This document shows positions 34,542 to 47,233 of a DNA stretch of 64,000 nt, one piece after another. Origin of the DNA: Primula veris (Eukaryota > Streptophyta > Magnoliopsida > Ericales > Primulaceae). The translations under genes were made by a program, and so were the position numbers. How positions within the stretch are numbered: position 1 is the first letter of the stretch; each line of letters begins with the position of its first letter. The stretch lies in assembly GCA_963682055.1 (NCBI GenBank), contig OY821751.1, forward strand, positions 6,634,001 through 6,698,000, read 5' to 3'. The notes beneath the pieces are model-generated. The model made no database searches and was not told the DNA's origin. It was given only the letters and a program-made list of their open reading frames with translations.

Positions 34542-34820
34542 CGTTATTTACTAAATTGATGATAAATTGTATTGCAACAGTTTTTGTTGTTAATTCTGAT
34601 AGTAAATTTAACGACACTATGTTTGTCATTAGATTAACAACATGATGTGTGATAATAAACACTTTTCTTCTAGTGATACCGTAATAAAATTAGGTATTGG
34701 ATACACATTGAGGTTGTTTTGGATAAATTTGCTATATGGACCCCATTTCATTTATAATTTGTGGTTATATCGATACTTTTTATGTAACATTCACCGGCCA
34801 CATACCATTACTGAGTGCAC

Positions 34821-35124
34821 AAAAACATCCAAATGGACATTTTTTTTCAAAAACGCTCCAAATCAAGATTTGGTTAATGCAAATCTCCATGGTTTCACGA
34901 CGGGAACACAAATATGCGTCTTGTTTTTTTTTTTTCTGAGATATATAATGACATGTTTTGAATTTTTAAATTTTACCATAATTTCGAAAATATGTCATTA
35001 TACATCTCGGAAAAAAAAAACAAGACGCATATTTGTGTTCCTGTCGTAAAACCATGGAGATTTGCATTAACCAAATATTGATTTGAAGCGTTTTTACAAA
35101 AAAAGTGTCTAGTTGGATGTTTTT
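34821..35124. mobile_element. Foldback (long inverted repeat) element
   Basis: Arms of about 125 bases (34821-34948 and about 34998-35124) are inverted copies with scattered mismatches. Landmarks are AAAAACATCC at one end and GGATGTTTTT at the other, and AATGCAAATCTCCATGG and ACGCATATTTGTGTTCC in the arms. The loop is about 50 bases. ORFs on both strands through the arms are artefacts. The size fits a MITE; the outer ends and duplication are not certain. Confidence 0.8.
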
Positions 35125-38100
35125 CATGATGTCCCTATAACATTTTCCATATATATATATATATATTCTCAAACTACAGTAGATAGGAAAATTAGGACGC
35201 TACCAAATTATCCTATAACAGCTTTTGTGGCCTACGTCAACATCATTTTATAACTAATATTTGCTCTAAATTTTTTATTATTTTTTGCAATTAGCATTTT
35301 TTTTATAGCCACAATATTGTTCCATACAAGTTAGAGAAGCCTAGCTATTTATTTTGAGACGCATGCTTTGGAACAATAATCATGTCTTTTGTAGCTTTTG
35401 AGTGCATGGTTTGTATACTTCAATTACCGAGTTTGAGCAATTAGAATTTTGCTCTGGAAAACCTTTTTTTATTTATTTATTAAACACATGTCCAACTTTT
35501 ATTAATAATTCGAAATGTTTTACAAGCTTCGTAACAACAAATATTACAACCATCTAACCGGAAATGATCAAAAACAAATCTGGAAAATTTGCTATTAATC
35601 AGTGGCGGAGCCTGTATCAGTATATGAGGAGCTCGATTTTAAAAAAAATGAGGGGCCTAAATTGTTGTTTTTATGATAAAAAAAAAACTATAATGTAAAA
35701 AATTATTTTTTTGAAAGATGGAGGATTGTAGCCCTGACAGGCGGCAGCCCCCAGCTAACTTCTCTCCCCTGCTCGAAATTTCGTTTTGAAAAACTTTTCT
35801 AACACAGCCCTCACACCTCTTATTATATTCAGTAAACAAAAGAAATACGGATAAATTAAGTTCTCAAGATTTTAATATGACTGAACCTAACCTTTTCTAC
35901 GACTTATTTGCTTAAAAGTTATGACAAGCTATATATCCCCTGTAACTATAAGGTATAGCTATACTTTTACTTATTCTGCAAAGTTTTATCATGGAAACGA
36001 ACTTCTCTTTCCAAATGATAGAACGTGCATTTTTATTAAACATTAAGTTTGCCCTTTTGGAACCTATATCTTTTCAAAATTGCAACGACATTAATGTACA
36101 CTTTTAGAGATATAATTATTTGTAAATATTTCCAAAAACAATCTGGCATAGCTGGTTGTAACTTGCAAACAAAAGCTATCTTTACATCCGAACTTATCAA
36201 ACTTAATCATACAGATCATATTATGCTTTTTTGGTTACCCATAAGAAATGTTATGCTTTTTGTGAAGCTTTTTAAGCTTGCATGCATTAGTTGGATTTCC
36301 TACAATAGCTTTTCTTGCTATTGATGTAAAATAGAAAGCAGAATGCCAAGGTTTTTGCATCTCTTGAACTTATACTGAATGTAACACTTCATTTTTTTAA
36401 TGATGTACACGAAAAGCACATAGACTTTATATAACGTACGTATCTAGCTAGCTAGCTGAGAGATTATATTCATGTTGTAAGTTCCACTCAATTTCCATTT
36501 AGAGTCACACAAATGCTCGACCTATTGCTTATAATTAACGGGTTTATAGTAAAACTACCTACTCGAAGCACATGATCATATATTCTCATATCGATCATTT
36601 GCATTTTGTGTAGCCAGCGAAGTGCTCATGTTTTCCGAAACAATCTAAGGTTACTCGCGGAGAATTTGATACGGATTGATTTTGTTTTAATTACCAGCTC
36701 TTTGTATGCTTTAAAATATATACGCAATTCATTTTTATCCGGATAAACCGATTTGATTTCGTTATGATTAGTAGTCTATTTCTTAATTTAAAGGTACTTA
36801 TTATAATCTCTGCCTTTTTTCGTGTAAACTCTTACGCCACAAAGAATTTATAAGCAAATCATGATATGTACACGTTTCTGTCAAAATCAGAATATAAAAA
36901 GTGTTTTCATCAAAAAGAATAAACATGGAAATAGCATGTCTAATTTAGAGTATACTTGTTGTTTTACAAGTTTTAAATATATATATATATATATACTAAC
37001 TAGAAATTTTCTGTAAGTTCAAAATATTAAAATAAGTTATTAAAAAATAAATCTATTTCTTACTGTCCGGTTAGTAACACAGATTGTGATTAGAGCTATG
37101 TTTGAACGTACATAGTATTCATAGAACGAATAAACAGAATATTTCTAAGTCGAATAGTTCTTGTTTGCTATGAGTAATTTCAAAAAAATGAAATACATTA
37201 TGCAAAAATGAAGTCACTGAGAATCGTTTAATATTGACCTTAGAAAATGACAAAGTCATGTAACAACAACCACTTAACAAAAGAGCAATATTCAAGTGAC
37301 AATTGGGCCCAAGAAAAACACAACCAAAAGTGCAACAGGTTAAAAGAAAAAATAAAGTGCTAGGCAGAGACATTTAATAGTATATAGAAAACTGTTACAG
37401 TGGTCCACTTAAATGAAAGCACTAATTACACAAATACTCATGCTTAGCCACTAATAAATCTATAAATAAAAAGGTTAAGTATTTTTTAAAAGTAGAATCG
37501 GTGGGCCAAGATTCCACGGTCACACAAAGTTGTGTAGGGGAGGCCATCTCTTTAGGGTCAATATCAGAGGTTATAATGAAATTTTGCATGATATCACATC
37601 AATGTTATTAACAACTGGTTTGTTTATTCATAACTCGTATTAGGAATAGAATGATACTTTTTATAATGATCCTTAGTGAAAAGAAAGACAAAAAAACATT
37701 GATTATCTAGGTTATTTGGAAAATTACAGTCTCGTCCCTACTATTAATTTGCACTTATTCCATGCAGATGCAGACTAAAGACAATTTTCTTTTATTACCA
37801 GGTCATACTATTGAAATCCTCGATCATGACACCTTTGCAATTAATCATTTTACACAATCAATGATCTTCTTTGTGGCTCTCTGCCTGCACGATTTGCACA
37901 TCCATGTACAATTCAATCGCGAGACTCTGCTTCCATATGCATTTTTGTGTTGCCAGGACCTCGCCCCCGCGTCATTTACGTGCAGCTTTTAAGCAACTGA
38001 TGTAGATTTTAGAGGTTGAGAAGAAAACTCATCTCTTCCAACTTAAACATTCTAAGTTTTTTAGGCTCTGAAAAGATGTCAGAATAGTGATAACGTCTAT

Positions 38101-40429
38101 TGGTATTCTGTTGCTAAATGACTTGTAGCTAAATTTATCAATCGAATAGCAATAGTTGTTATTCCATAATTAAATTCACCTTCATAACTTTTAGCAACAC
38201 AATCTATGTCCCTGTCTTGACATTTTTTTGTAGTTATAAACTACTCCTATAACAGTAAAGTTTTGAGGTAATCAATCAAAAAACCAGACAACAATGAGCT
38301 TACAACCCACAACTGAACGAAGTTATTTCAATAAAACTTTGGGTGAATCTGTGATGTAAGAATACACCATACGAGAGTTACTTCAGGCTACTATATATTG
38401 TAAATCATACGTTTACCATGCTCACGACAGTGAGTGGGTGCATCCAACTCCTGCTTTTAGATAATTGAGACTCATAAGTACGATCTAGAGTAGAAATTTA
38501 TTAATTCCCACTATATTAGCCCTATATTCGTCACTGCTCATGAAATGAACGATGACATAAATATAAAATTACTTGTATCCCATATCTTACAGTGAAATGT
38601 TTCATAGGCCATTAGTCCCACATCCTCTTCAGTATTTTCGCACATTTCATTGCTGGAAGAAGCACCTTCCCTGCATTAATACTAGAAAAAGCCATGGATG
38701 ATGCCGATGTTGCAGCAACATATCATACGTAGGTTATTATCGGCGTTTGTACGGTTGAAGTTTTTTTGGATGAAAGAGGTTCCTTTTGTTTCATGGAAAT
38801 GAGCACTTGTATAAAGAAGTATACCATGGTTTTTTCCCGTATTTTTTTACTGTTAGGTGCACTAACCAATCAACTAATGTTTGTTTCCCAATCACTACAC
38901 ACTCGTTGATTTTAGCATATAGGTAATGATAGAAATGTGAAAACTAACCATTTAACCAAAAGTTGGTGTACAAAAGTGATAATTATCAAAATTTCAGTGT
39001 ACAAAAGTGATAATTAGGACATGATAAGTACCATCAAATTAGACTGAGGTAGCTTTATTGACGTACTTAACGGTAGGCTAATGTGTCAAACTAAAAAAAT
39101 GATCGGCTAGTTTACGTACAGATCGAATATTCTTACTAGATTGGTGAACAAAACAGTAAAAAAGCCCATAGTTTTATAGTTGCCGTACTTGATTGAGATT
39201 TTATCAAGAATTGTTGTTATATGTAGATGGAACATCCTGTGACAGAAATGATCTGCTCTGTTGACTTAATCGAGCAACAAATATCTGTAGCTATGGGTGG
39301 AAAACTCATTACAAACAAACAGGTACATAAATAGAATGTAACTCCTATATTGTGTCTCGTTATTTGAAGTACGTTAACAATTATGGAAGGGATGTGTTTA
39401 ATGATTTTCCTTTTATACATATTGACATGATGATATTGTACTAATTACTTAGAGGAGATTGGATCGAATGCTGAATCAATGCTTAGGATGCTTTTTTTAC
39501 AAAAATCCAGACCTGGTCCAGGTGTGCTGATATTAATATATAGTCTTAGTATATGCATTGGATGCTAAATCTTGATCTTGTTGAAGATTTACTACACCTG
39601 TGTGCAGAAAATCTTGTATGCTTACTTCAGAAGTCATTTCTCTAAAGACCATAAAAACAAGCCCTATTCTCTTGATTTTTGTTTCTGTTTACAAAAAATT
39701 AGTTTGAAAGTGCCTTAAAATATGCCTTTTATCGCAGACGTAAAAATATTTGATACATTTTGCTGAAAATCTCAAAGTTCAGACTTTCTACACTTCAGGC
39801 GTCTTTTTTGTTCTCTAGAACTAAAGAAGCGTAAACTTTGCTTTTAAAAAAATCATATGCATAAATCCACAAAATTTGGTAAAAATGACTAAATCATGGT
39901 AGAGTGAAGTTCTTTTTATGTTTATTGTTTACGTCTGATCATTGTTTGCGTTGCAGTTATAAACCTTGGACTTCATTTTACATTTGTGTAATTGTATTAA
40001 ATTATGCGATGCACTAAATTTTTAGTTTCAAAATTGAATATGAATTTTGCAGTGTTTCTTTAGCTATAACATTATTTTTCTGGATATAAGTATAATTTTG
40101 AGCAAAACTCACGCTTTACGTGTTACGGTGAAACTCCTGCAATTATGTTTTAGCCATGTCTCATACTTCAAATCTTTCTAAATTTGTAAACATTTTATAA
40201 TACCAGTTCTGAAGCTGATATATTTCTTCCTGGTATTCATTCAACAAATTTGTTTTAAGCAGAGATGTACTCATAAAACAATAGAATAGTCAATCGCATC
40301 AATGTTTTTCTTACACTTCTCTTTAATTATTGCTTACATGGTGTGCTAAATCAGGCAGAAAATGAATAGATAAAGGGCATGATGAGTGCAGATTCTACTT
40401 ATATAACTGTGTATAACTTGTCATTGTTA
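35125..40429. other. Long intergenic region without genes
   Basis: AT-rich throughout. A degenerate stretch at about 35596-35790 (AGTGGCGGAGCC ... GGCGGCAGCCCCC) looks like a common plant repeat. (TA)n runs occur near 35150 and 36980. The ORFs of 60-90 codons are unconvincing, with no domains and AT-driven composition. A non-coding RNA gene cannot be excluded. Confidence 0.5.
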
Positions 40430-41675
40430 GAAATATATTAAAAAAACATGTTTGTTTTTTGATTTATATTTGACAATGTTACGAATTCATCTATTTTATG
40501 AGAATAATATAAGCAATTGTTATTTATCATTATTGTTTGAATGACTAAATAAGTGTCTATTATTCTATTTAGTAGATGGTCTAGTGCGTAGAGTACAGCT
40601 TACACACGAAACATTATACTATCAGTTCTAAATTTCTAATAGAATATAAGTTATATGTTTACAACTTTAGATGTAAATGGACACACTATCAGTAGAGTTG
40701 TAGTACGTGGTTTTAGTAGGTCTGTCTTGACTACAGAGAATGGATAAATTCCAACTTCATTTACTAGTGCACTTTGTGTGTATTAAACATGACTGTTACG
40801 AAATAATCATTTGGTAACTGACTAGACAAAATGATTTATAATTCGTGGTCATGATTATTGTTTATGCTCTTAATTCTTATATTTCTATTTATGCATGTAT
40901 GGATGTATTTGTCATTTTGATTCATACATGGTGAGATTCGTCACGAGTCAATAAAATTAATGAGTTGGATGACAGCATTATTCGTATAAGTTTTTATTAG
41001 TAATAAAAGAAATTCACGTCCTGTAAGTGATTGATGATACTCTCTTGAGGAAGATTATAAATTTTGTTCGTGTAAACCCTGCAGGTGAATTTATAATCCG
41101 ACATGGCAAATAATTTAAGCGGACGGGCTTAGGGATAATACGTTTATTAAATAATAAATCAGTCCCTGATTTAATTTAATAAATGAGTATCTGATCTTTA
41201 CGTGGGAAGATAATGAACATGTTTGACAATTGGAACAAATTAGATATTCGGAGTATGGTAGAGAGATCAGTCGTGATTTTTAATGGAATAAATTACGATT
41301 TAAATTGATTGTGTATATCTCGGCTTTTAAGGTGTTATGATAGCACAAAATCTTTTTAATGAGCAAGTCCTTACCTAAGTCTACATATATCACGTCCATT
41401 TTCTTGGTAGAATAAGTGTTTCATAACTATATTTTCGAGATTGCCTAGAGAGAGAAAAAGCTCCCCCTCTTTCAAGGGAGTAAGGTGCTAGAAATAAGGT
41501 AGAAGAGTTGAGGTGAATCTGTTCCATCACAGCTGTCATCTGTTCCCTTCTGTTATTCGGTATGATCTAAACATATACGATAAAACATGATTTATTTTGA
41601 TAATATATGTATATGCTAAACCTAAGAATCTGTGCACGTTTTTTCCGCTGTCCAAACTGTTCTTCTTTCCGTCAT
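40430..41675 (+). mobile_element. Probable solo LTR of an unrelated copia family
   Basis: It begins TGTTAGAAATATATT at 40435, directly after GTCAT (40430-40434). GTCAT recurs at 41671-41675. The 1236-bp body has LTR-like content: non-coding, a long AT-rich U3-like part, and a GAGAGAGAAAAAGCTCCCCC leader-like block near 41450. The right end reads TTTCC rather than the expected CA, which lowers confidence. I read it as a solo LTR; strand follows the TG end. Confidence 0.5.
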
Positions 41676-44310
41676 AACAGAGTTTTTGTATATTTATTTA
41701 TTATTATTTAGGGAGAACATCTGCTTACTTGCCAGGTCCATTTGTGTGACTGGATAGTCATGTATATCCTGATTACGTGGTATCCTCAAGCTATGATTCT
41801 ATACTTTAAAAGGTTGGCTGTTTAGTTCAAGTATAATTTATGTCGTTTCCGTTTCTTTTTCTTCTATTTTTTTTTTTTTTTTTCTGTTTGTCAATGTTCA
41901 AGAGACACTTGAAACTTAAGAGATTTGCAGTATATATTTCACTTGAAACAAACTTCTCCGGATGCACCACATAAACAAAATTTCCCAAATATACAAAAAC
42001 AGACTTCCCTTCTTTGTATATGTGGTGCATCCGGAAAAGTCTATTTTTTCTAGATTGAGGAAACTAAAAAGTTTCCCAAATTTGTCAGCAGATTGTCCAT
42101 TTTCTCTTTCGTGATTGTTCCAGCAATTCGGTTTATAATTTTATCAACAAGCACATCTGTTTGTTTTAGGCTTGGATATATATTCCAAATTTCTAGACAT
42201 TCTTACTTGTATCATAACATCTTTGTATATATATGTATCGACTTTGAATTTGATTCTGCAGCCACTACAGTTGGAAGTAAAAACTTCAGTCAAAGAGCTC
42301 TTCATGCTACTGCTCAGACGATTCTTCTTCTAACTGGAATCTTGTTTGATTATAGCGTAGCTAAATATTCAAGCATAAATTAACTAGAAAAAAGAGTCAC
42401 CTGTGGTGAGAAAAGTTTTTTAGATTAGATTCAATTTTTCCTCTTGTTTATGATCTGTTTGTTTCAAGCACAGTTCATTTGCCCTCTGATGTAATTTCTA
42501 TTTTTTACTTAAGGCCTGTTCGGCAATAGGTTTCTCTCTCAGCTTGCTTAGGATTTTTCTTAAAATAAGTGTATCGGGTTTGGCAAGCCAGATTTTCTAA
42601 CAAGTGTCGGGGTAAAAAGCTGAAAAGAGCATTAAAAGCTATGATTTCAGGCTTTTGTTTAGGTTTTAATACTTGTATCATATTTCAATAAGATTTTTTT
42701 CCGGCCTGGACCTAAATATTCTCATTAGTTCATTCTATTTACTTAAACACTAGCCAGAGCTAGAATTTTAATAAACGATAACATAGACGGTAGCAAACAG
42801 CCATACATGTGTGCGTATAAACAAGACATGATATTTTCTTCAGGGATCGAGAATCGTATATATGTTCTTTCATATTGGCAATGTAGCGTAGACCTGGAAC
42901 TGGTTTCCTAACTGTCAAGGTTTTACGTAGGTTTTGCATAATCTTCTCGTGATCATTCTTAGGTTGAGTATTAGACACTACACTACAATGCAACTTAACT
43001 TCTTTTCTACTGCTTAATATAAGTAGCCTTAGTTGTGATTTGTGACTAAGAAAATACTTAATTAGCTGGCCCTAGACTCGTCCAATTTGTATATGTTGGA
43101 ACTTGGAAGTGTTGTTTTAACTTTCTTAAAGGAAAAATTCACTGGAATAAAAAGTGCATTTGTTGCACGAAAAATAAAATCTGCAAGTCTGTAACAACTA
43201 ACAACCCAATAAACCATATGCCGAAAAATTAGAGGCCGGCAGCCCGCCACTCTGGTAAAACACGTTTTACCAAGTAGACTTGTGATATTTTCATATAGTA
43301 ACATTTCATTTTTTTTACTTTTTTTCCTCAAAAGCAGTGACTTTTAATTCATTACTCAGATGATCTTGAAAATGAGCCGTTGTTCCGTTCTACATGGTAC
43401 GGCTGCACATCTGGTCATGATTGTAATTAGATCATGTTTTGATCATTTTATCGATTTTTTCATATGTATTCGTAAAAAAAACGATTTTTTCCTTAAATCA
43501 ACGTTTAATTTTATTTGTAAAGTGTTTGTTAATAAAAAATGGTAAAATTTAAATTTTTTTAAATATTTTTTTGGTATTTATTAATATTACTACCTTATAA
43601 ATTACCAAAACAAACAATAAATAACCAAAAAATATAAAAAAAATCAAATTTTACCAATTTTTTTTAACAATAAACACTATAGAAATAAAACAAAACATTC
43701 ATTTAAGAAAAAAATCGAATTTTTTTTAGCAATACATATAAAAAAAGTGATAACATGATCTTACAAAATGACCAAATGTCCTCCCACACGGTATTACTGC
43801 CACCGCGTATCACTACTTAAATTACATTTTTTAATTACAACAAAAAGATATTCCAAATTATTATAGTAGTATCTTTTATAATTGTACATATAGAAGGGCA
43901 TTCAAAACGATTATAATAGATGATCAATATCCTACCGTACTTAGTCCTTGTATAAAAGTAACGCTCCCCTTATTTTTCATTAAATATTGACGTGACGCGA
44001 CAATTCAACAGCCGAAAATATTTGAATATTAACAAGTCTAAGTCTAGATTGTAATGCTCAAGCGACAAATAGTCATGACCTTTTGTTCGCAAATATGTGT
44101 TAATGACTTTTGCATTATAACAATAACCATCCTTATCTTTCAATATTCATATACTAGTAACTGTTACCTACGTGTTGCGTGTGTGATGCGTAATATATAT
44201 AAACCTAACAAATAAAGTTATAATCAAAACCGAAAATTTCCCTAAATAAACAAAAGTTTGAAAAGGAAACTAAATATGAATAAAGTTGTGAGTGATATAA
44301 TAAATATAGG
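41676..44310. other. Intergenic region without genes
   Basis: AT-rich. It holds the short hairpin at 41951-42041, long T/A runs (43440-43760) and a MITE-like patch near 42510 (GGCCTGTTCGGCAAT). No coding sequence that I can support. Confidence 0.5.
41951..42041. repeat. Short imperfect hairpin
   Basis: Arms 41951-41976 and 42016-42041 pair at about 23 of 26 positions (core TCCGGATGCACCACATA and its complement) around a 39-base loop. It could be a tiny MITE relic or a microRNA-like foldback. I recognise no known conserved plant microRNA in it. Confidence 0.7.
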
Positions 44311-44403
44311 GGGAATTCCCTATAAGTACCTCATATCAACTTATATTCTTCCTAAATATCTTGATAAGTTCACATTTCTCATATGTATCACTTTTTAATT
44401 ATT

Positions 44404-44800
44404 TAGTTTATTTAGTCGAAAGTACATATAGTTAAGTCAAAAGTGCATATAGTCTAGTCAAAAATGAATATAGTTCAGTCGAAAGTGCATATAGTTCAAT
44501 AAAAGTGCATATATTTCTGTCAAAAATGCATATCATTCAGCTAAAAGTGCATCTGGTTCAGTTAAAAGTGCATATGGTTCAGCTGAAAGTGCATATGGTT
44601 CAGCTAAAAGTAAATATAGTTCAATAAAAATGCATATAGTTCTGTAAAAGGTGCATCTGGTTCAGCTAAAAGTGCATCTGGTTCAGCAGAAAGTGCATAT
44701 AGTTCAGCTGAAAGTGCATCTAGTTCAGTCGAAATTGCATCTGGTACAGTCGAAAGTGCATACAGTTCAATAAAAGTGCATATAGTACAGCACAAAATGT
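44404..44800. repeat. ~20-bp tandem array (AGTGCATATAGTTCAG type)
   Basis: About nineteen units of AAAAGTGCATATGGTTCAGC and variants. The minus-strand ORF of 91 aa across it (repeating LSAEPDA-like residues) is a translation of the repeat, not a gene. Confidence 0.9.
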
Positions 44801-44830
44801 GCATATATTTTACTTTAAAGTTAAAAAAAA

Positions 44831-44905
44831 CTGGGTGGACTCGAACCACCAACCTCTTGAATATTGGTGTTGGGTGCAAGCACTCTTACCAATTTGAGCT
44901 TACGG
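44831..44905 (-). other. tRNA-like sequence (probable relic)
   Basis: On the minus strand it has an A-box-like TAAGCTCAAATTGGTAAGAG (44902-44883), an exact B box GGTTCGAGTCC (44847-44837) and a five-base-pair T stem GGTGG/CCACC. A CTTG/CAAG anticodon stem would enclose an oversized loop of 17 bases, and the acceptor strands do not pair. I read it as a decayed tRNA or a tRNA-derived head inside the composite element. Confidence 0.45.
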
Positions 44906-45747
44906 ATCTAAAATTAGTTTCTAAAAAGGCAATTCAAACTTTAACAAGTATTGAAATGAGTCAAACGAGAGATAAATACAAAAAATTCACCTTTTGATGA
45001 AAAAATGTTTTTTTATGAAAAAGTGGTTTTTATGAAAAAGTGGTTTTTTATGAAAAAGTGTTTTTTTTATTTAAAAAGTGTTTTTTTTATTGAAAAAATG
45101 CTTTTTCGGTGTAAAAAGTGGTATATTGACATTTTTTATGATATTTTATAAATTTTTTTTTGATTTTTATAATTTTTTGTGATTTTTTATTTTTTGTGAT
45201 TTTTTATATTTTTTTATAATTTTTTGTGATTTTTTATTTTTTTTGTTATTTTTGTATAATTTTTTGTGATTTTTTATGATTTTTTTTATTTATGAGGGAG
45301 AGAGTGAGAGATATTTTCTGTTTTTTTATGAAATTAATTTTTTTTTAATTTATATAGTATGAAAAAATGGTATCTAAGTGGAATGCAAATTATCATAGGT
45401 ATCTAGTGGGAATTAAAGTTCAAAATAAATAAATGAATAAATTACCTAAGTGGTGACATAAGAATTTTACCTGCCTGTTTCATCAACTTGAGGTTTTATT
45501 TTTCTGGATATTCGTGGATCGTGGAAGAAGTTACGGGAGAAAGGGTCCCCATTTTTGTGTCGTTAATGAGTTATATCGTACAATATTAAGTTATATTTAT
45601 AATTATTAGATTAAAAAATGAAGAGTTAGATGATACATTTTCAATAACTAATTTAATTTTTTAATTTTTATTATATATTAGTCAAATTAGGATTTAATAA
45701 ATTAAAAACAAATTTTACAACACAATAAAAACTCAAATAAAAATATA

Positions 45748-45752
45748 GAACC
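45748..45752. repeat. Target-site duplication of the outer copia element (left)
   Basis: The eight bases ATAGAACC (45745-45752) directly precede the left LTR and recur directly after the right LTR at 59896-59903. Five bases would be usual for copia. Confidence 0.8.
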
Positions 45753-47233
45753 TGTTGTAGGATATTATTGGACTATTGAGCTTTACTGATAGTGGGCCTT
45801 AGTTGGGCTTTCTATCTTGTATAACCTGACCTCTTCTATATTGTTGAACTTAGAGTTCAATAATGATTTTGATTATAACTTTGATTATGTCGTTAATGAT
45901 TTTACTATTTCAATGATATAATGCTTGTCTTGTCCAAAAATAGAAAACGTATATTTCAGGTTTTTAAATGATAGAGCATTCGTTAACGAAGCCATAGGTT
46001 CAAGCGGAACCAAATTCGGAGCTAAAACGAAGAAGTTATGGGCTTTCGAAGAAGACCGGAAAAACTGCCAGAATTACAGACGACCGATCGACTGAACAAA
46101 AACGACCGATCGTTTTTGTTCCAAATTCTTCCAGTGAGCACGTCGAAAAAAACGACCGATCGTTTCTCATAAAACGACCGATCGTTTTCTGTAAAACGAC
46201 CGATCGACTGTAGAAAACGACCGATCGACTGTAGAAAACGACCGATCGTTTTCTGCAGATTTCAAAAACAGCTTTTCAGCTTTTTCTAGAAAATAACTTA
46301 AATCAGCCTCAACCACTTCCAACGGTCACAAACGGAAAAACAGACCTTTTGACATATAAATACCACCCAATCTCTCTTTCTAACTCACCAATCACAATAC
46401 CAATCAATTTCATTCAACCTCTCATTAAAAACCCTAATATCACCATTTGGTGTATACATATTCGAGGGAGAGGAAAATCAAAGAGAAAGAGATTCAAGCT
46501 CGATCATCATCAACTCACCAATTAGCTTTTTGAGAAGCAATTAGAATAGTGAGCGAAGTTACATTTTTGTAACTAAATTTGTATCGAGTGTTTTATAAAC
46601 TCATTTGTGAGCGAGTGAACGGGTAGAGGCTTTGTAAGCAAGTGAAGCTTAAAAGCTCTAGGTTTTTCATTCGGGTACTCATAAATTGAGGGAGAGTCGT
46701 TGACTCATAGTCGTGTTCTCTTGCACTTGTATCAAGAGTAGGAACCTCGGGTAGAGGGTGAGCCAATCGGTCGATTGAGCTCGATAGGGTTTGTAAAATC
46801 CGGAAGAAACATTTTAGTGAAATACTCGGTAGTACCGAGGAGAGGACGTAGGCGCGTTTGCCGAACCTCTATAAATCACGGTGTCATTTTCTTCCCTTGC
46901 TTTTACTTTCCGCAACTTATTTTCTTGCTTATTTATTGCTTGCGTTTAGTTATTTTAGCAATTTATTAACTCTTGTTAAAACGCTTAAGCTTAGAATTGC
47001 ATAAGTTGGGTGGTTAGTTGCATAGAATTTTAATTAGGCGAAAATCGCCAAAACCTTATTCACCCCCCCTCTAAGGTTAGCCGCACCCGGGCCAACATAT
47101 ATAAAAAAGGTTAGGATCCCCTTGTATTGATACATTCTGATTAATAAAGTCTCCCTTATTGTTGTCGCTCATACCTCTCTCTATATCTATACATATCTCT
47201 ATATATATCTATAACGAGCTAATATGTCACACA
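45753..47233 (+). repeat. Left LTR of the outer element, split by a solo LTR
   Basis: The LTR sequence 45753-45841 plus 47103-47233 matches the right LTR closely, from TGTTGTAGGATATT to ATATGTCACACA. CCACGTTATCGGCAC follows it, which is the start of the internal region. Confidence 0.9.
45842..47097 (+). mobile_element. Solo LTR of the SIRE-like family (copy 2)
   Basis: 1256 bp, TGTTGAACTTAG...GGGCCAACA, with TATAT duplicated at 45837-45841 and 47098-47102. It holds seven GACCGATCG motifs (46081-46248), a TATAAATA at 46355-46362 and the TTATTCACCCCCCCTCTAAGG end. It is close to copy 1 at 7136 but has extra blocks (for example around 46700). Confidence 0.95.

Larger units (their letters stand above)
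44314..45414. mobile_element. Composite non-autonomous element (copy A) with TGCATA array
   Basis: The ends form a diverged inverted pair (left AATTCCCTATAAGTACCTC, right end inverted AATTCCCACTAGATACCT). Inside, in order: a ~20-bp array at 44404-44800, a tRNA-like segment, a GAAAAAGTG/T-run array (45000-45120), a TTTTTTGTGATTTT array (45130-45290) and a GAGAGAG patch. It has the same kind of parts as the larger element at 60582-63178. There is no transposase. Confidence 0.5.

Noticed and set aside
34642..35049. 135-aa ORF
   Set aside because: Its second half crosses the foldback arms and its first half is AT-rich with no domain.
35596..35790. Complete MITE beginning AGTGGCGGAGCC
   Set aside because: It resembles a widespread plant repeat, but I could find neither a matching inverted end nor a target duplication.
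38690..38735. microRNA172-like segment (GATGATGCCGATGTTGC)
   Set aside because: It resembles the family only loosely and has no complementary arm nearby.
44604..44879. 91-aa minus-strand ORF with repeating LSAEPDA-like residues
   Set aside because: It is produced by the 20-bp tandem array in the composite element.
44831..44905. Functional tRNA gene
   Set aside because: The B box and T stem are good, but the acceptor strands do not pair and the anticodon loop is far too long.
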